Shown here one piece after another: positions 1 to 7,032 of a stretch of DNA of 28,801 bases. Source of the DNA: DAOUEH01 sp034430515 (lineage in GTDB: Bacteria > Chloroflexota > Dehalococcoidia > Dehalococcoidales > RBG-16-60-22); assembly GCA_034430515.1 (NCBI GenBank), contig DAOUEP010000098.1, positions 1 through 28,801 on the forward strand. The letters run 5' to 3'. Below the pieces are notes generated by a model. The model did no database searches, had not been told where the DNA came from, and saw only the letters and a program-made list of their open reading frames with translations. The first letter of the stretch is position 1; each line of letters begins with the position of its first letter. A program made the position numbers and the translations under genes.

Positions 1-1215
<1,215 letters not shown>

Positions 1216-1221
1216 CTATGT

Positions 1222-1509
1222 CTACTCCAGCACCGGGCGCACCCGGAAGCAGTCCGCCTCGCGCCGGGGGGCGTTGGCCAGGATTGCCTCTGGCGGGAAG
1301 GACGGGGCGACCTTATCGTCGCGCATGACGCTCTCCAGCGCCACCGACTGCGCCGTGGGCGGCACGCCCTCGGTATCCACCTGCTGCAACACCTCAAAGT
1401 GCTCCAGAAGGTTGGAAAGCTGCTCGCTGTAGCGGGTAATCTCGTCCTCGGTCAGGTCGACCCGCGCCAGGCGGGCGATATGCAGCACCTCTTCGCGGCT
1501 GAGCTTCAA
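1222..1509 (-). CDS. gatC: Glutamyl-tRNA(Gln) amidotransferase subunit C (GatC)
   Basis: Small stabilising subunit that wraps the GatA-GatB interface in the tRNA-dependent amidotransferase. The product is 95 residues, the usual length, and has typical GatC features: an N-terminal KLSREEVLHIARLARVDLTE helix and a C-terminal DDKVAPSF ... FRVRPVLE segment. I chose the TTG start at 1509. It has GGAGG at 1520-1516 with 6 nt spacing, and the first in-frame ATG (1563) lies upstream of the transcription start predicted from the -10 box at 1560-1555. It is the first gene of a gatC-gatA operon. Confidence 0.95.
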   Translation of the reverse strand: MKLSREEVLHIARLARVDLTEDEITRYSEQLSNLLEHFEVLQQVDTEGVPPTAQSVALESVMRDDKVAPSFPPEAILANAPRREADCFRVRPVLE

Positions 1510-1554
1510 AACGCACCTCCGGAGGCCCCCGGCGGGGTAGTATTTTACCTGCCA

Positions 1555-1583
1555 ATTATACACCGCCTTCCGGCCACGGGCAA
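1555..1583 (-). promoter_or_regulatory. gatCA promoter
   Basis: On the minus strand TTGCCC (1583-1578) and a perfect TATAAT (1560-1555) are separated by 17 nt. The predicted start of transcription is near 1548, giving a leader of about 38 nt that contains the gatC ribosome binding site. It is back to back with the promoter of the NYN gene. Confidence 0.75.
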
Positions 1584-1621
1584 ACTCGGCGGGCCAAAGG
1601 GCGCTATCTTACCATAATTAG

Positions 1622-1630
1622 TGGTATAAT
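1622..1630 (+). promoter_or_regulatory. Extended -10 promoter of the NYN-domain gene
   Basis: TGGTATAAT (1622-1630) is an extended -10 element with a perfect hexamer. No good -35 is visible at 17 nt, as expected for extended -10 promoters. Predicted transcription starts near 1637, about 36 nt before the ATG. Confidence 0.6.
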
Positions 1631-1672
1631 GTAAGCAGAGAGTCCGCAACGCGCGGGCGAAGGAGGCAAGAC

Positions 1673-2206
1673 ATGGCGGAGAGGGTGATGGTTTTCATCG
1701 ATGGTAGCAATCTTTACCATTCCCTGAAAAATCACTTCAACCGTACCGACCTGGACATCGGCAAGTTCTGCCGGAAGATTTTACAGAAACGCCAGCTAAT
1801 CCGCATCTACTATTACAACGCCAGGGTCGGTCAGAAGCAGGAGCCGGAAGTCTACAAGCAGCAGCAGGCCTTTTTCGACGGCATCAACGCCATACCCTAC
1901 ACCGAGCTGCGCCTGGGCCGGCTGGTCTACACCAACAACTGGCCCCACGTGCCGCCCTACGAAAAAGGCACCGACGTCCAGCTGGCCACGGACATGATTA
2001 CCCACAGCTACAAGACCAACTACGACGTGGCCATCCTCGTCGCCGGGGACAACGATTTCGCCGGGGCCGTCCAGGCCGTCAAGGACAACGGCAAGCACGT
2101 GGAGGTGGCCCTCTTCGGCAAGCAGGGCACCTCGCAGCAGCTGCGCTCCGTGGCCGACCAGGTTATCACTATCAACTCCCGGCTGCTCAAGGACTGCTGG
2201 AAATAA
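1673..2206 (+). CDS. NYN-domain (LabA/DUF88-like) putative ribonuclease
   Basis: The 177-residue protein is a stand-alone NYN domain, a PIN-like fold associated with RNA cleavage. Conserved acidic residues sit where the metal site is expected: D10 in VFIDGSNL, D101 and D107 in KGTDVQLATDM, and D126/D128 in VAGDNDF. The C-terminal part (about 140-170) resembles the usual VEVALFG ... LRSVADQVI closing strand-helix. The start ATG at 1673 is preceded by AGGAGG. It is transcribed divergently from gatCA and followed 51 nt later by the radical SAM gene. The family is clear; the physiological RNA substrate is unknown. Confidence 0.88.
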   Translation: MAERVMVFIDGSNLYHSLKNHFNRTDLDIGKFCRKILQKRQLIRIYYYNARVGQKQEPEVYKQQQAFFDGINAIPYTELRLGRLVYTNNWPHVPPYEKGTDVQLATDMITHSYKTNYDVAILVAGDNDFAGAVQAVKDNGKHVEVALFGKQGTSQQLRSVADQVITINSRLLKDCWK

Positions 2207-2207
2207 A

Positions 2208-2245
2208 GGGGCTTCGCCCCCGCTGAGGCACCCCTGTTTTCAGGG
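2208..2245 (+). other. Two small hairpins between NYN and radical SAM genes
   Basis: GGGGC-TTC-GCCCC (2208-2220) and CCCTG-TTTT-CAGGG (2232-2245) can each fold. Neither is followed by a T-run, so I do not call a terminator. The second one contains the only AGGG that could serve as a weak ribosome binding site for the next gene, so it may modulate its translation. Confidence 0.35.
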
Positions 2246-2257
2246 TATCGCTGTTTG

Positions 2258-3838
2258 ATGAGCAGGTCAGCCAGAAAAACAGGCCAGCCGGGGTTGCCCC
2301 GGGAGCAGGGCGCCGTCGTCAAGGACTGGGGCGGGCGGCTGCCGGTGGCCCTCGTCTACCCCAACCGCTACTACCTGGGCATGTCCAACCTGGGCGTGCA
2401 TGCCATCTACCGCCTGCTCAACGCCGAGCGCGACGTCGTCGGCGAGCGCTGCTTCTACGAGCCGGGCGACCCCCGGCCCCCGGTCTCCGTCGAGTCGGGG
2501 CGGCCGCTGCGGGACTTCGCCGTGCTGGCCCTCTCGGTGTCCTACGAGCTGGACTATTTCCACGTGGCCGCTATCCTCAAGGCGGGCGGTATCCCCCCCT
2601 TCGCCGCCGACCGCGACGCCCGCCACCCCCTGGTCGTCGCCGGTGGGCCGTGCCTGACGGCCAACCCCATGCCGCTGGCGCCCTTCTGCGACGCGGTAGC
2701 CATCGGTGAGGCCGAGGCCATCCTGCCCGCCCTGCTGCCGGCCCTGCGGGAAGGCGGCGACCGCGGCGACTTACTGAAAACCCTCGCGAAACTGCCCGGA
2801 ATCTACGTGCCCGCCTGTCCGCCGGAAACGCCGATTAAACGCCAGCACGCCGCCAATTTGGACAATTTTGCGACTACCTCGGTCGTCCTGACGCCGAACA
2901 CCGAGCTGGGCGACCTCTACCTCATCGAGGCGGAGCGTGGCTGCGCCCGCGGCTGCCGCTTCTGCCTGGTGAGCACCGCCTTCGCCCCGATGCGCTTCCG
3001 CGCGGCGGGCAATCTCATCAAGCAGGCATCGGAAGGGCTGAAATACCGTAAGCGCATCGGGCTGGTGGGCCCCGCCGTGACCGACCACCCCGAGTTGAAA
3101 GCAATCCTGGCCGGTATCAATAATCTCGGGGCGGAGCTGGCGGTAAGCTCGCTGCGCATCGGCTCGCTGGACGACGCCATCATCGCCGAGCTGGGCCGGG
3201 GCCGGGTGAAGACCGTTACCATCGCCCCGGAGGCCGGGGCGGCGCGCCTGCGGCGCGCCATCAATAAAATCATCTCCAACGAAGCTATTTTACGCGTCGC
3301 CGACGCCATCGCCGGGGGCGGCTTCCGCCAGCTCAAGCTCTATTTCATCATCGGCCTGCCCACCGAGACCGACGCGGACACCGACGCCATCGTCCGGCTG
3401 GCGCTGGCCGTTAAGGCCCGGCTGGATAAAAAGGGCGGCGGCACCCGCCTCGTCCTCAACGTCGCCCCGTTCGTCCCCAAGGCGGGCACACCCTTCCAGT
3501 GGCTGCCGATGGCCTCACCGGAAGCCCTGCAACGTCGCCTGGGCATACTGCGCGGCGCCCTGCCCGCCCGGGGCGTCCGCCTCAACGCGGAAAGCCCCGC
3601 CTGGAGCCGGGTGCAGGGGGCGCTGGCCCGCGGCGACGCCCGGCTGGCCCCGGCCATTGCCGGTATGGAGAATGTCTCCCTTTCGGGATGGCGGCAGGCG
3701 GTAGAAAACTACGACCTGGACATTGACTATTATGTCAACAATAGGTGGGATACGGGAGACAACCTGCCCTGGGACGTGATTGACGCGGGGGTGAAAAGCG
3801 AGCGGCTGTGCGGGGAGCTGGAGAAGGCGCTGGCTTAG
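2258..3838 (+). CDS. B12-binding/radical SAM protein (TIGR03960-like, uncharacterised)
   Basis: A 526-residue protein of the family with an N-terminal cobalamin-binding-like Rossmann region (about residues 25-165, including LVVAGGPCLTANP and the GEAE motif) and a radical SAM core beginning near residue 220. The [4Fe-4S] motif is visible as ERGCARGCRFC (CX3CX2C). It resembles the N-terminal half of TIGR03960-type radical SAM fusion proteins; the reaction is not known. The in-frame TTG at 2255 is followed directly by ATG at 2258, which I take as the start; the ribosome binding site is weak (AGGG at 2242). It ends 8 nt from the convergent yqeY stop, with no terminator between them. Confidence 0.85.
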   Translation: MSRSARKTGQPGLPREQGAVVKDWGGRLPVALVYPNRYYLGMSNLGVHAIYRLLNAERDVVGERCFYEPGDPRPPVSVESGRPLRDFAVLALSVSYELDYFHVAAILKAGGIPPFAADRDARHPLVVAGGPCLTANPMPLAPFCDAVAIGEAEAILPALLPALREGGDRGDLLKTLAKLPGIYVPACPPETPIKRQHAANLDNFATTSVVLTPNTELGDLYLIEAERGCARGCRFCLVSTAFAPMRFRAAGNLIKQASEGLKYRKRIGLVGPAVTDHPELKAILAGINNLGAELAVSSLRIGSLDDAIIAELGRGRVKTVTIAPEAGAARLRRAINKIISNEAILRVADAIAGGGFRQLKLYFIIGLPTETDADTDAIVRLALAVKARLDKKGGGTRLVLNVAPFVPKAGTPFQWLPMASPEALQRRLGILRGALPARGVRLNAESPAWSRVQGALARGDARLAPAIAGMENVSLSGWRQAVENYDLDIDYYVNNRWDTGDNLPWDVIDAGVKSERLCGELEKALA

Positions 3839-3846
3839 CCCGGAAA

Positions 3847-4305
3847 TTACTGGCTGAGTAGCTCGGTCACCACTTCGTTGATTTCTTTGCCGTCGGCGCG
3901 GCCCTTGAGCCTGGGCATCAGCTCTTTCATCACCCTGCCCTTGTCGCCGGGGCCGGCGGCGCCCACCGCCGCGATGACCTCTTTAGCCGCCGCCACCACC
4001 TCGCCGCGGGAAAGCTGGGCGGGGAGGTAGGCCTTGAGGATGGCCTGCTCGGCGGTTTCTTTCTCCACCAGGTCGGGGCGGTTGCCTTTCTCGAAGGCGT
4101 CGATGCTCTCCTGGTGGTTCTTGACCTCTTTGGCGATGATGCCGAGGATATCGGCGTCCTCCAGGGGGGACTGTTTGGCGATTTCGGCGTTATTGACGGC
4201 CGCCAGCAGCATGCGCAGCGTCGAGCGGCGCACGGTGTCGCCGCTCTTCATGGCCTGCCTGACGTCGTCGTTGATTTTCTTCTTGAGGTCGGCCGCCTCT
4301 TCCAT
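3847..4305 (-). CDS. yqeY: GatB/YqeY domain protein
   Basis: The 152-residue product is a full-length YqeY protein: helical, with the motifs MKSGDTVRRSTLRMLLAAV near the N-terminus and LPAQLSRGEV about two-thirds along. It is homologous to the C-terminal tRNA-binding domain of GatB; its precise role is unsettled. It lies 23 nt downstream of rpsU on the same strand, a widely conserved pairing in bacteria, so co-transcription from the rpsU promoter is likely. The start at 4305 has only a weak ribosome binding site. Confidence 0.93.
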   Translation of the reverse strand: MEEAADLKKKINDDVRQAMKSGDTVRRSTLRMLLAAVNNAEIAKQSPLEDADILGIIAKEVKNHQESIDAFEKGNRPDLVEKETAEQAILKAYLPAQLSRGEVVAAAKEVIAAVGAAGPGDKGRVMKELMPRLKGRADGKEINEVVTELLSQ

Positions 4306-4328
4306 GGGTGACCCCGGTTTTCCTGGCT

Positions 4329-4526
4329 TTACCGTCGGGACACGCGGGCACCGCGCGCGGCGCCGCGGCGCTTGGCCGCCTTCTTACGCTTGCGCTTGAT
4401 GCTGGGCTTCTCGTAGTGCTCGCGGCGGCGCAGCTCGGACAGGATGCCGTCCTGCTGCACCTTGCGGTTAAAGCGCTTCAGTAAACTGTCAAAGCTCTCT
4501 TCTTCGCCAGCCTTCACTTCAGCCAA
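4329..4526 (-). CDS. rpsU: 30S ribosomal protein S21
   Basis: The 65-residue basic protein matches S21 in length and pattern: an acidic start (MAEVKAGEEES), FDSLLKRFNRKVQQDGIL, then RREHYEKPS and a Lys/Arg-rich tail. S21 is a small-subunit protein near the mRNA exit site. The start is TTG at 4526, supported by GGGAG at 4540-4536 with 9 nt spacing; the nearby ATG at 4533 is out of frame and stops at once. The leader is unusually long and structured. Confidence 0.96.
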   Translation of the reverse strand: MAEVKAGEEESFDSLLKRFNRKVQQDGILSELRRREHYEKPSIKRKRKKAAKRRGAARGARVSRR

Positions 4527-4553
4527 TGAGCATCACTCCCTTTTCCATTCTGT

Positions 4554-4604
4554 GGCCGGTAATATTATAGGGGGCGCCTCGGCTGCCCCCATCGGATACC
4601 GGCC
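4554..4604 (-). promoter_or_regulatory. Nested stem-loop in the rpsU leader
   Basis: Within the predicted 110-nt 5' UTR of rpsU, an outer stem pairs 4554-4561 (GGCCGGTA) with 4597-4604 (TACCGGCC), 8 bp perfect. An inner stem pairs 4570-4575 (GGGGGC) with 4585-4590 (GCCCCC) around a 9-nt loop. The structure ends 13 nt before the GGGAG ribosome binding site. There is no U-run, so it is not a terminator. Ribosomal-protein leaders often carry autoregulatory structures; that role here is inference. Confidence 0.6.
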
Positions 4605-4642
4605 CGGCGCGTTTCACCGTATCCTGAAAACACGCCGCTAAT

Positions 4643-4671
4643 ATTGTAAAGGGCGGCGCACGCCCTGTCAA
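4643..4671 (-). promoter_or_regulatory. rpsU-yqeY promoter
   Basis: On the minus strand TTGACA (4671-4666), a 17-nt spacer and TACAAT (4648-4643). Predicted transcription starts near 4636, giving a leader of about 110 nt before the rpsU TTG. Confidence 0.8.
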
Positions 4672-4704
4672 GAGAGCCGGTCCCATTATCCCGGCATCGC
4701 GACG

Positions 4705-4771
4705 GCCAAATGGCAAAATAACTGCCTCTACCTAGAACTATGTTGGTTGACATTAGCCAAATGGCAAAATA
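4705..4771 (+). promoter_or_regulatory. Paired 16-bp direct repeats, candidate autoregulatory operators
   Basis: GCCAAATGGCAAAATA occurs identically at 4705-4720 and 4756-4771, a 51-bp centre-to-centre distance (about five helical turns). Each copy contains the dyad GCCA-AA-TGGC. The second copy fills the spacer between the -35 and -10 of the XRE gene promoter, so a bound protein would block RNA polymerase. Binding by the adjacent XRE protein is inferred from position. Confidence 0.7.
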
Positions 4772-4775
4772 TAAT
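4747..4775 (+). promoter_or_regulatory. Perfect-consensus promoter of the XRE gene
   Basis: TTGACA (4747-4752), a 17-nt spacer and TATAAT (4770-4775) match the sigma70 consensus at all 12 positions. The predicted +1 is 4782, which is the A of the ATG I assign to the gene. Confidence 0.85.
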
Positions 4776-4781
4776 GGACTC

Positions 4782-5168
4782 ATGGACTACCAGAACAACG
4801 ACCTGGGCAAGATACTGAAGCAGCAACGAGTAACCATGCCGCTGACTTTGCAGGAGCTGGCGGCCGAGTCGGGAGTGTCTTCATCGCATCTGGGGCGCAT
4901 CGAGCGAGGCGAGCGCTTCCCCTCCGCCAGGATACTGCGTAAAATCGCCAAACCACTGGATTTTGACGAAGACGAGCTCTTTACCCTGGCTGGCTTTCTC
5001 TCCCCCCACACCGGCGTGGCGGAAGAAAGCGGCCAGCGCTATTCCAGCCGCCGCCTGGACCCCTACGTGGCCAAAATGCTGGCCGATGAGCCGGTGGAAG
5101 TACAGCGCGCCGTTATCGGTATACTCAGTCTCTTGAAGAGCATCGCCAAAGGGAAAAATAGTCAGTAA
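4782..5168 (+). CDS. XRE-family transcriptional regulator
   Basis: A 128-residue protein with an N-terminal Cro/CI-type helix-turn-helix (about residues 8-70): LGKILKQQRV, then LTLQELAAESGVSSSHLGRI and ERGERFPSARILRKIAK. The C-terminal part (70-128) is helical and likely mediates dimerisation. An upstream in-frame ATG at 4740 exists, but it lies before the promoter at 4747-4775. The ATG at 4782 coincides with predicted +1 and has no ribosome binding site, so the mRNA appears leaderless. Two operator-like repeats precede it, suggesting negative autoregulation. Target genes cannot be read from the sequence. Confidence 0.9.
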   Translation: MDYQNNDLGKILKQQRVTMPLTLQELAAESGVSSSHLGRIERGERFPSARILRKIAKPLDFDEDELFTLAGFLSPHTGVAEESGQRYSSRRLDPYVAKMLADEPVEVQRAVIGILSLLKSIAKGKNSQ

Positions 5169-5240
5169 CATCGTTCCCCATCCCGGACGGTCATCGCCCG
5201 CATCGGGATGAGGCGGCGTCCGTCATCCGGCGGGATAAAC

Positions 5241-5269
5241 TTGCTACTCAGCTGGAAAAGTGCTAGATT
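5241..5269 (+). promoter_or_regulatory. Promoter of the two-component operon
   Basis: TTGCTA (5241-5246), a 17-nt spacer and TAGATT (5264-5269) with TGC just before the -10 (extended). Predicted +1 is near 5276, leaving a 44-nt leader that carries GGGAG before the kinase TTG start. Upstream, 5179-5185 (CATCCCG) can pair with 5204-5210 (CGGGATG), a 7-bp stem after the XRE gene without a T-tail. Confidence 0.55.
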
Positions 5270-5319
5270 TAACTTGATTAAGCCCCATCTTCCGAGATAG
5301 CAGCTGAGGGAGTGACCCC

Positions 5320-6054
5320 TTGACGGAAAGCAAAGAAGAGGAGTGGCTGAGGTTCATCGACACCCTGAGCCACGAATTCAAGACTCCCCTGACCTCCATC
5401 ATTGCCGCCGCGGGGCTGCTGGCCGAAGAACTGGAGGCCAGCGCCGACGAGTCCCTCCAGACCCTCATCCGCACCATCACCCAGAACGCCAGCACCCTGG
5501 AAACCAGACTGGCCGAATTTCTGGATACCGTCAAGACCGGCAGCGGCCGGATCCAGCTGCGTTACGAGCCGGTCGACATGAAGTCGCTCATCCTCGGCAT
5601 CTGCCAGCAGGTCGACCCCATGCTGCGCAGCAAGGGCCAGCAGCTGCTTACCGACCTGCCGAAGTCCCTGCCCGTCATCGCGGCGGACGGGCCGCGGCTG
5701 GAGCAGGTGCTGCTCAATCTGGTGACCAACGCCGCCAAGTTCTCCCCCGAAGGGAGTAAAATCGTCATCCAGTCCCGCCCACAGGTGGACGGCCTGCTCG
5801 TTTCCGTCGCCGATAGCGGCATCGGCATCGCCCGCAAGGAGCAGGACAGACTGTTCAAGCCCTACAGCCGCATCAACGCCGACCGCCAGCGCCACCCCGG
5901 CCTGGGACTGGGACTGGCCCTGGCCAGGCAGGTGGTGGAGCTGCACGGCGGCCGCATCTGGGTAGAGAGCGAAAAGGGCCGGGGCAGCACCTTCTTTTTC
6001 CTGCTGCCGCGTAACACCGCCGGGAAGACCGCCAGAGCCCAAGGAGGGGCATGA
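5320..6054 (+). CDS. Soluble histidine kinase without sensor domain
   Basis: A 244-residue kinase composed only of a HisKA dimerisation domain (about 10-75, phospho-acceptor H18 in TLSHEFKTPLTS) and a HATPase_c domain (about 115-235). The N box (NLVTNAAKFSP), G1 (DSGIGIA), F box (LFKPYSR) and G2 (GLGLGLALA) are visible. There is no transmembrane segment, PAS, GAF or HAMP region. The start is TTG at 5320 with GGGAG 7 nt upstream; no in-frame earlier start adds a sensor. It overlaps the response regulator by 4 nt (ATGA), so they form a translationally coupled pair. The signal it senses is probably supplied by a partner protein; that is inference. Confidence 0.92.
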   Translation: MTESKEEEWLRFIDTLSHEFKTPLTSIIAAAGLLAEELEASADESLQTLIRTITQNASTLETRLAEFLDTVKTGSGRIQLRYEPVDMKSLILGICQQVDPMLRSKGQQLLTDLPKSLPVIAADGPRLEQVLLNLVTNAAKFSPEGSKIVIQSRPQVDGLLVSVADSGIGIARKEQDRLFKPYSRINADRQRHPGLGLGLALARQVVELHGGRIWVESEKGRGSTFFFLLPRNTAGKTARAQGGA

Positions 6055-6749
6055 AAGTACTCGTTATCGAAGACGACCCCGGCATCATCGAGGTCGTCTC
6101 GCTCTGCTTCCAGCTGCGCTGGAGCGGCGTCACCGTCATCACGGCGTCCTCCGGTCAGAAGGGCATCGAGCTCGTCGAGACGGAAAGCCCGGAGGTGGTC
6201 ATCCTGGACATCGGCCTGCCCGACATCGACGGCTACAAGGTGCTCAAGGAAATCCGCCGCTTCTCCGACGTGCCGGTGCTGATGCTGACGGTACGGGGCG
6301 AGGACACCGACGTGGCCAAGGGGCTGGAGCTGGGCGCCGATGACTATATCATCAAGCCGTTCAGCCACATCGAGCTTATCGCCCGGGTGCAGGCCGTCAT
6401 CCGCCGCGCCCAGGGGCTGGCCATCACCGACGAGGAGCGCCCCTTCACCAGCGGCAGGCTCTCGGTGGATTTCAGCCGCAACGAGGTCGTCGTCGACGGC
6501 GAGCCCATCAAGATCACCTCCATCGAAAGGAAGCTGCTCTACTACCTCATCCGCAACGAGGGTCGCATCCTCTCCCACGAGAGCCTGCTCACCAAGGTCT
6601 GGGGGGACAACTACGTGGACGCCCGCGACCTGCTGCGCGTCCACATTCAGCACCTGCGGCAGAAGCTGGAGGACAACGCCGAATCGCCCAGCATCATCGT
6701 CACCGAGCACGGCATCGGCTATAAATTCGTCCGTCCCGCCAGCCGCTAG
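6051..6749 (+). CDS. OmpR/PhoB-family response regulator
   Basis: A 232-residue regulator with a receiver domain (about 1-118: acidic pair at residues 8-9, phosphorylation site D53 in VILDIGLPD, switch T80, K102 in IIKPF). It also has a C-terminal winged-helix DNA-binding domain (about 132-230: TSIERKLLYYLIRNEG and HIQHLRQKLE, ending in the GIGYKFV hairpin). It is coupled to the upstream kinase by an ATGA overlap. Its stop codon overlaps that of the convergent phage gene (shared CTAG at 6746-6749), and no terminator is visible. Target promoters are unknown. Confidence 0.96.
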   Translation: MKVLVIEDDPGIIEVVSLCFQLRWSGVTVITASSGQKGIELVETESPEVVILDIGLPDIDGYKVLKEIRRFSDVPVLMLTVRGEDTDVAKGLELGADDYIIKPFSHIELIARVQAVIRRAQGLAITDEERPFTSGRLSVDFSRNEVVVDGEPIKITSIERKLLYYLIRNEGRILSHESLLTKVWGDNYVDARDLLRVHIQHLRQKLEDNAESPSIIVTEHGIGYKFVRPASR

Positions 6750-6958
6750 GTATACACCGCCACCACCACCGCCTCCCTGGGGCTGTACTCGTCGAAAAAT
6801 ATCACCGCCACCTTGCGTCCGGTTACCATCTCCGCCGTCGGCAGGTTGCGGGCCACGCTGACGTCCTCCAGGTAGACCTTGAAGCTGCCGGCAATCCTTA
6901 CCGTGGCGGTATAGTTCCCCGAGTTGAAGGCCCGCAGCTCGGCCTTTTTTAGTTTCAA
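6746..6958 (-). CDS. Small phage-cassette protein, unknown function
   Basis: A 70-residue protein, the last gene of the minus-strand phage cassette. It is predicted to be mostly beta-stranded (for example NYTATVRIAGSFKVYLEDVS and GRKVAVIFFDE); no family is recognised. I chose TTG at 6958 because GGGAGG stands 6 nt upstream. An in-frame ATG at 7006 would translate a repeat-like hairpin element and is unlikely. The gene follows the 667-residue tail-type protein with a 74-nt gap and could be a small tail or baseplate accessory. The stop TAG interlocks with the response regulator stop from the other strand. Confidence 0.6.
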   Translation of the reverse strand: MKLKKAELRAFNSGNYTATVRIAGSFKVYLEDVSVARNLPTAEMVTGRKVAVIFFDEYSPREAVVVAVYT

Positions 6959-6972
6959 TGATTGCCTCCCTT

Positions 6973-7021
6973 CCCATTCCGCGAATGGGATTCTTCGTCG
7001 CTTCACTCCTCAGAATGACAG
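6973..7021. repeat. Hairpin plus dispersed-repeat-like element
   Basis: CCCATTC (6973-6979) and GAATGGG (6983-6989) form a 7-bp hairpin. Directly attached is a segment reading on the minus strand TGTCATTCTGAGGAGTGA followed by AGCGACGAAGAATCCC (7020-6987). From memory this resembles a dispersed intergenic repeat of the type TGTCATTCTGAG...GAAGAATC found in many bacterial genomes. Only this copy lies in the window, so repetition is not demonstrated here. Confidence 0.55.
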
Positions 7022-7032
7022 TGGGGGCGTGG

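Noticed and set aside
2208..2220. GGGGC-TTC-GCCCC hairpin as terminator of the NYN gene
   Set aside because: No T-run follows, and the radical SAM gene starts shortly downstream.
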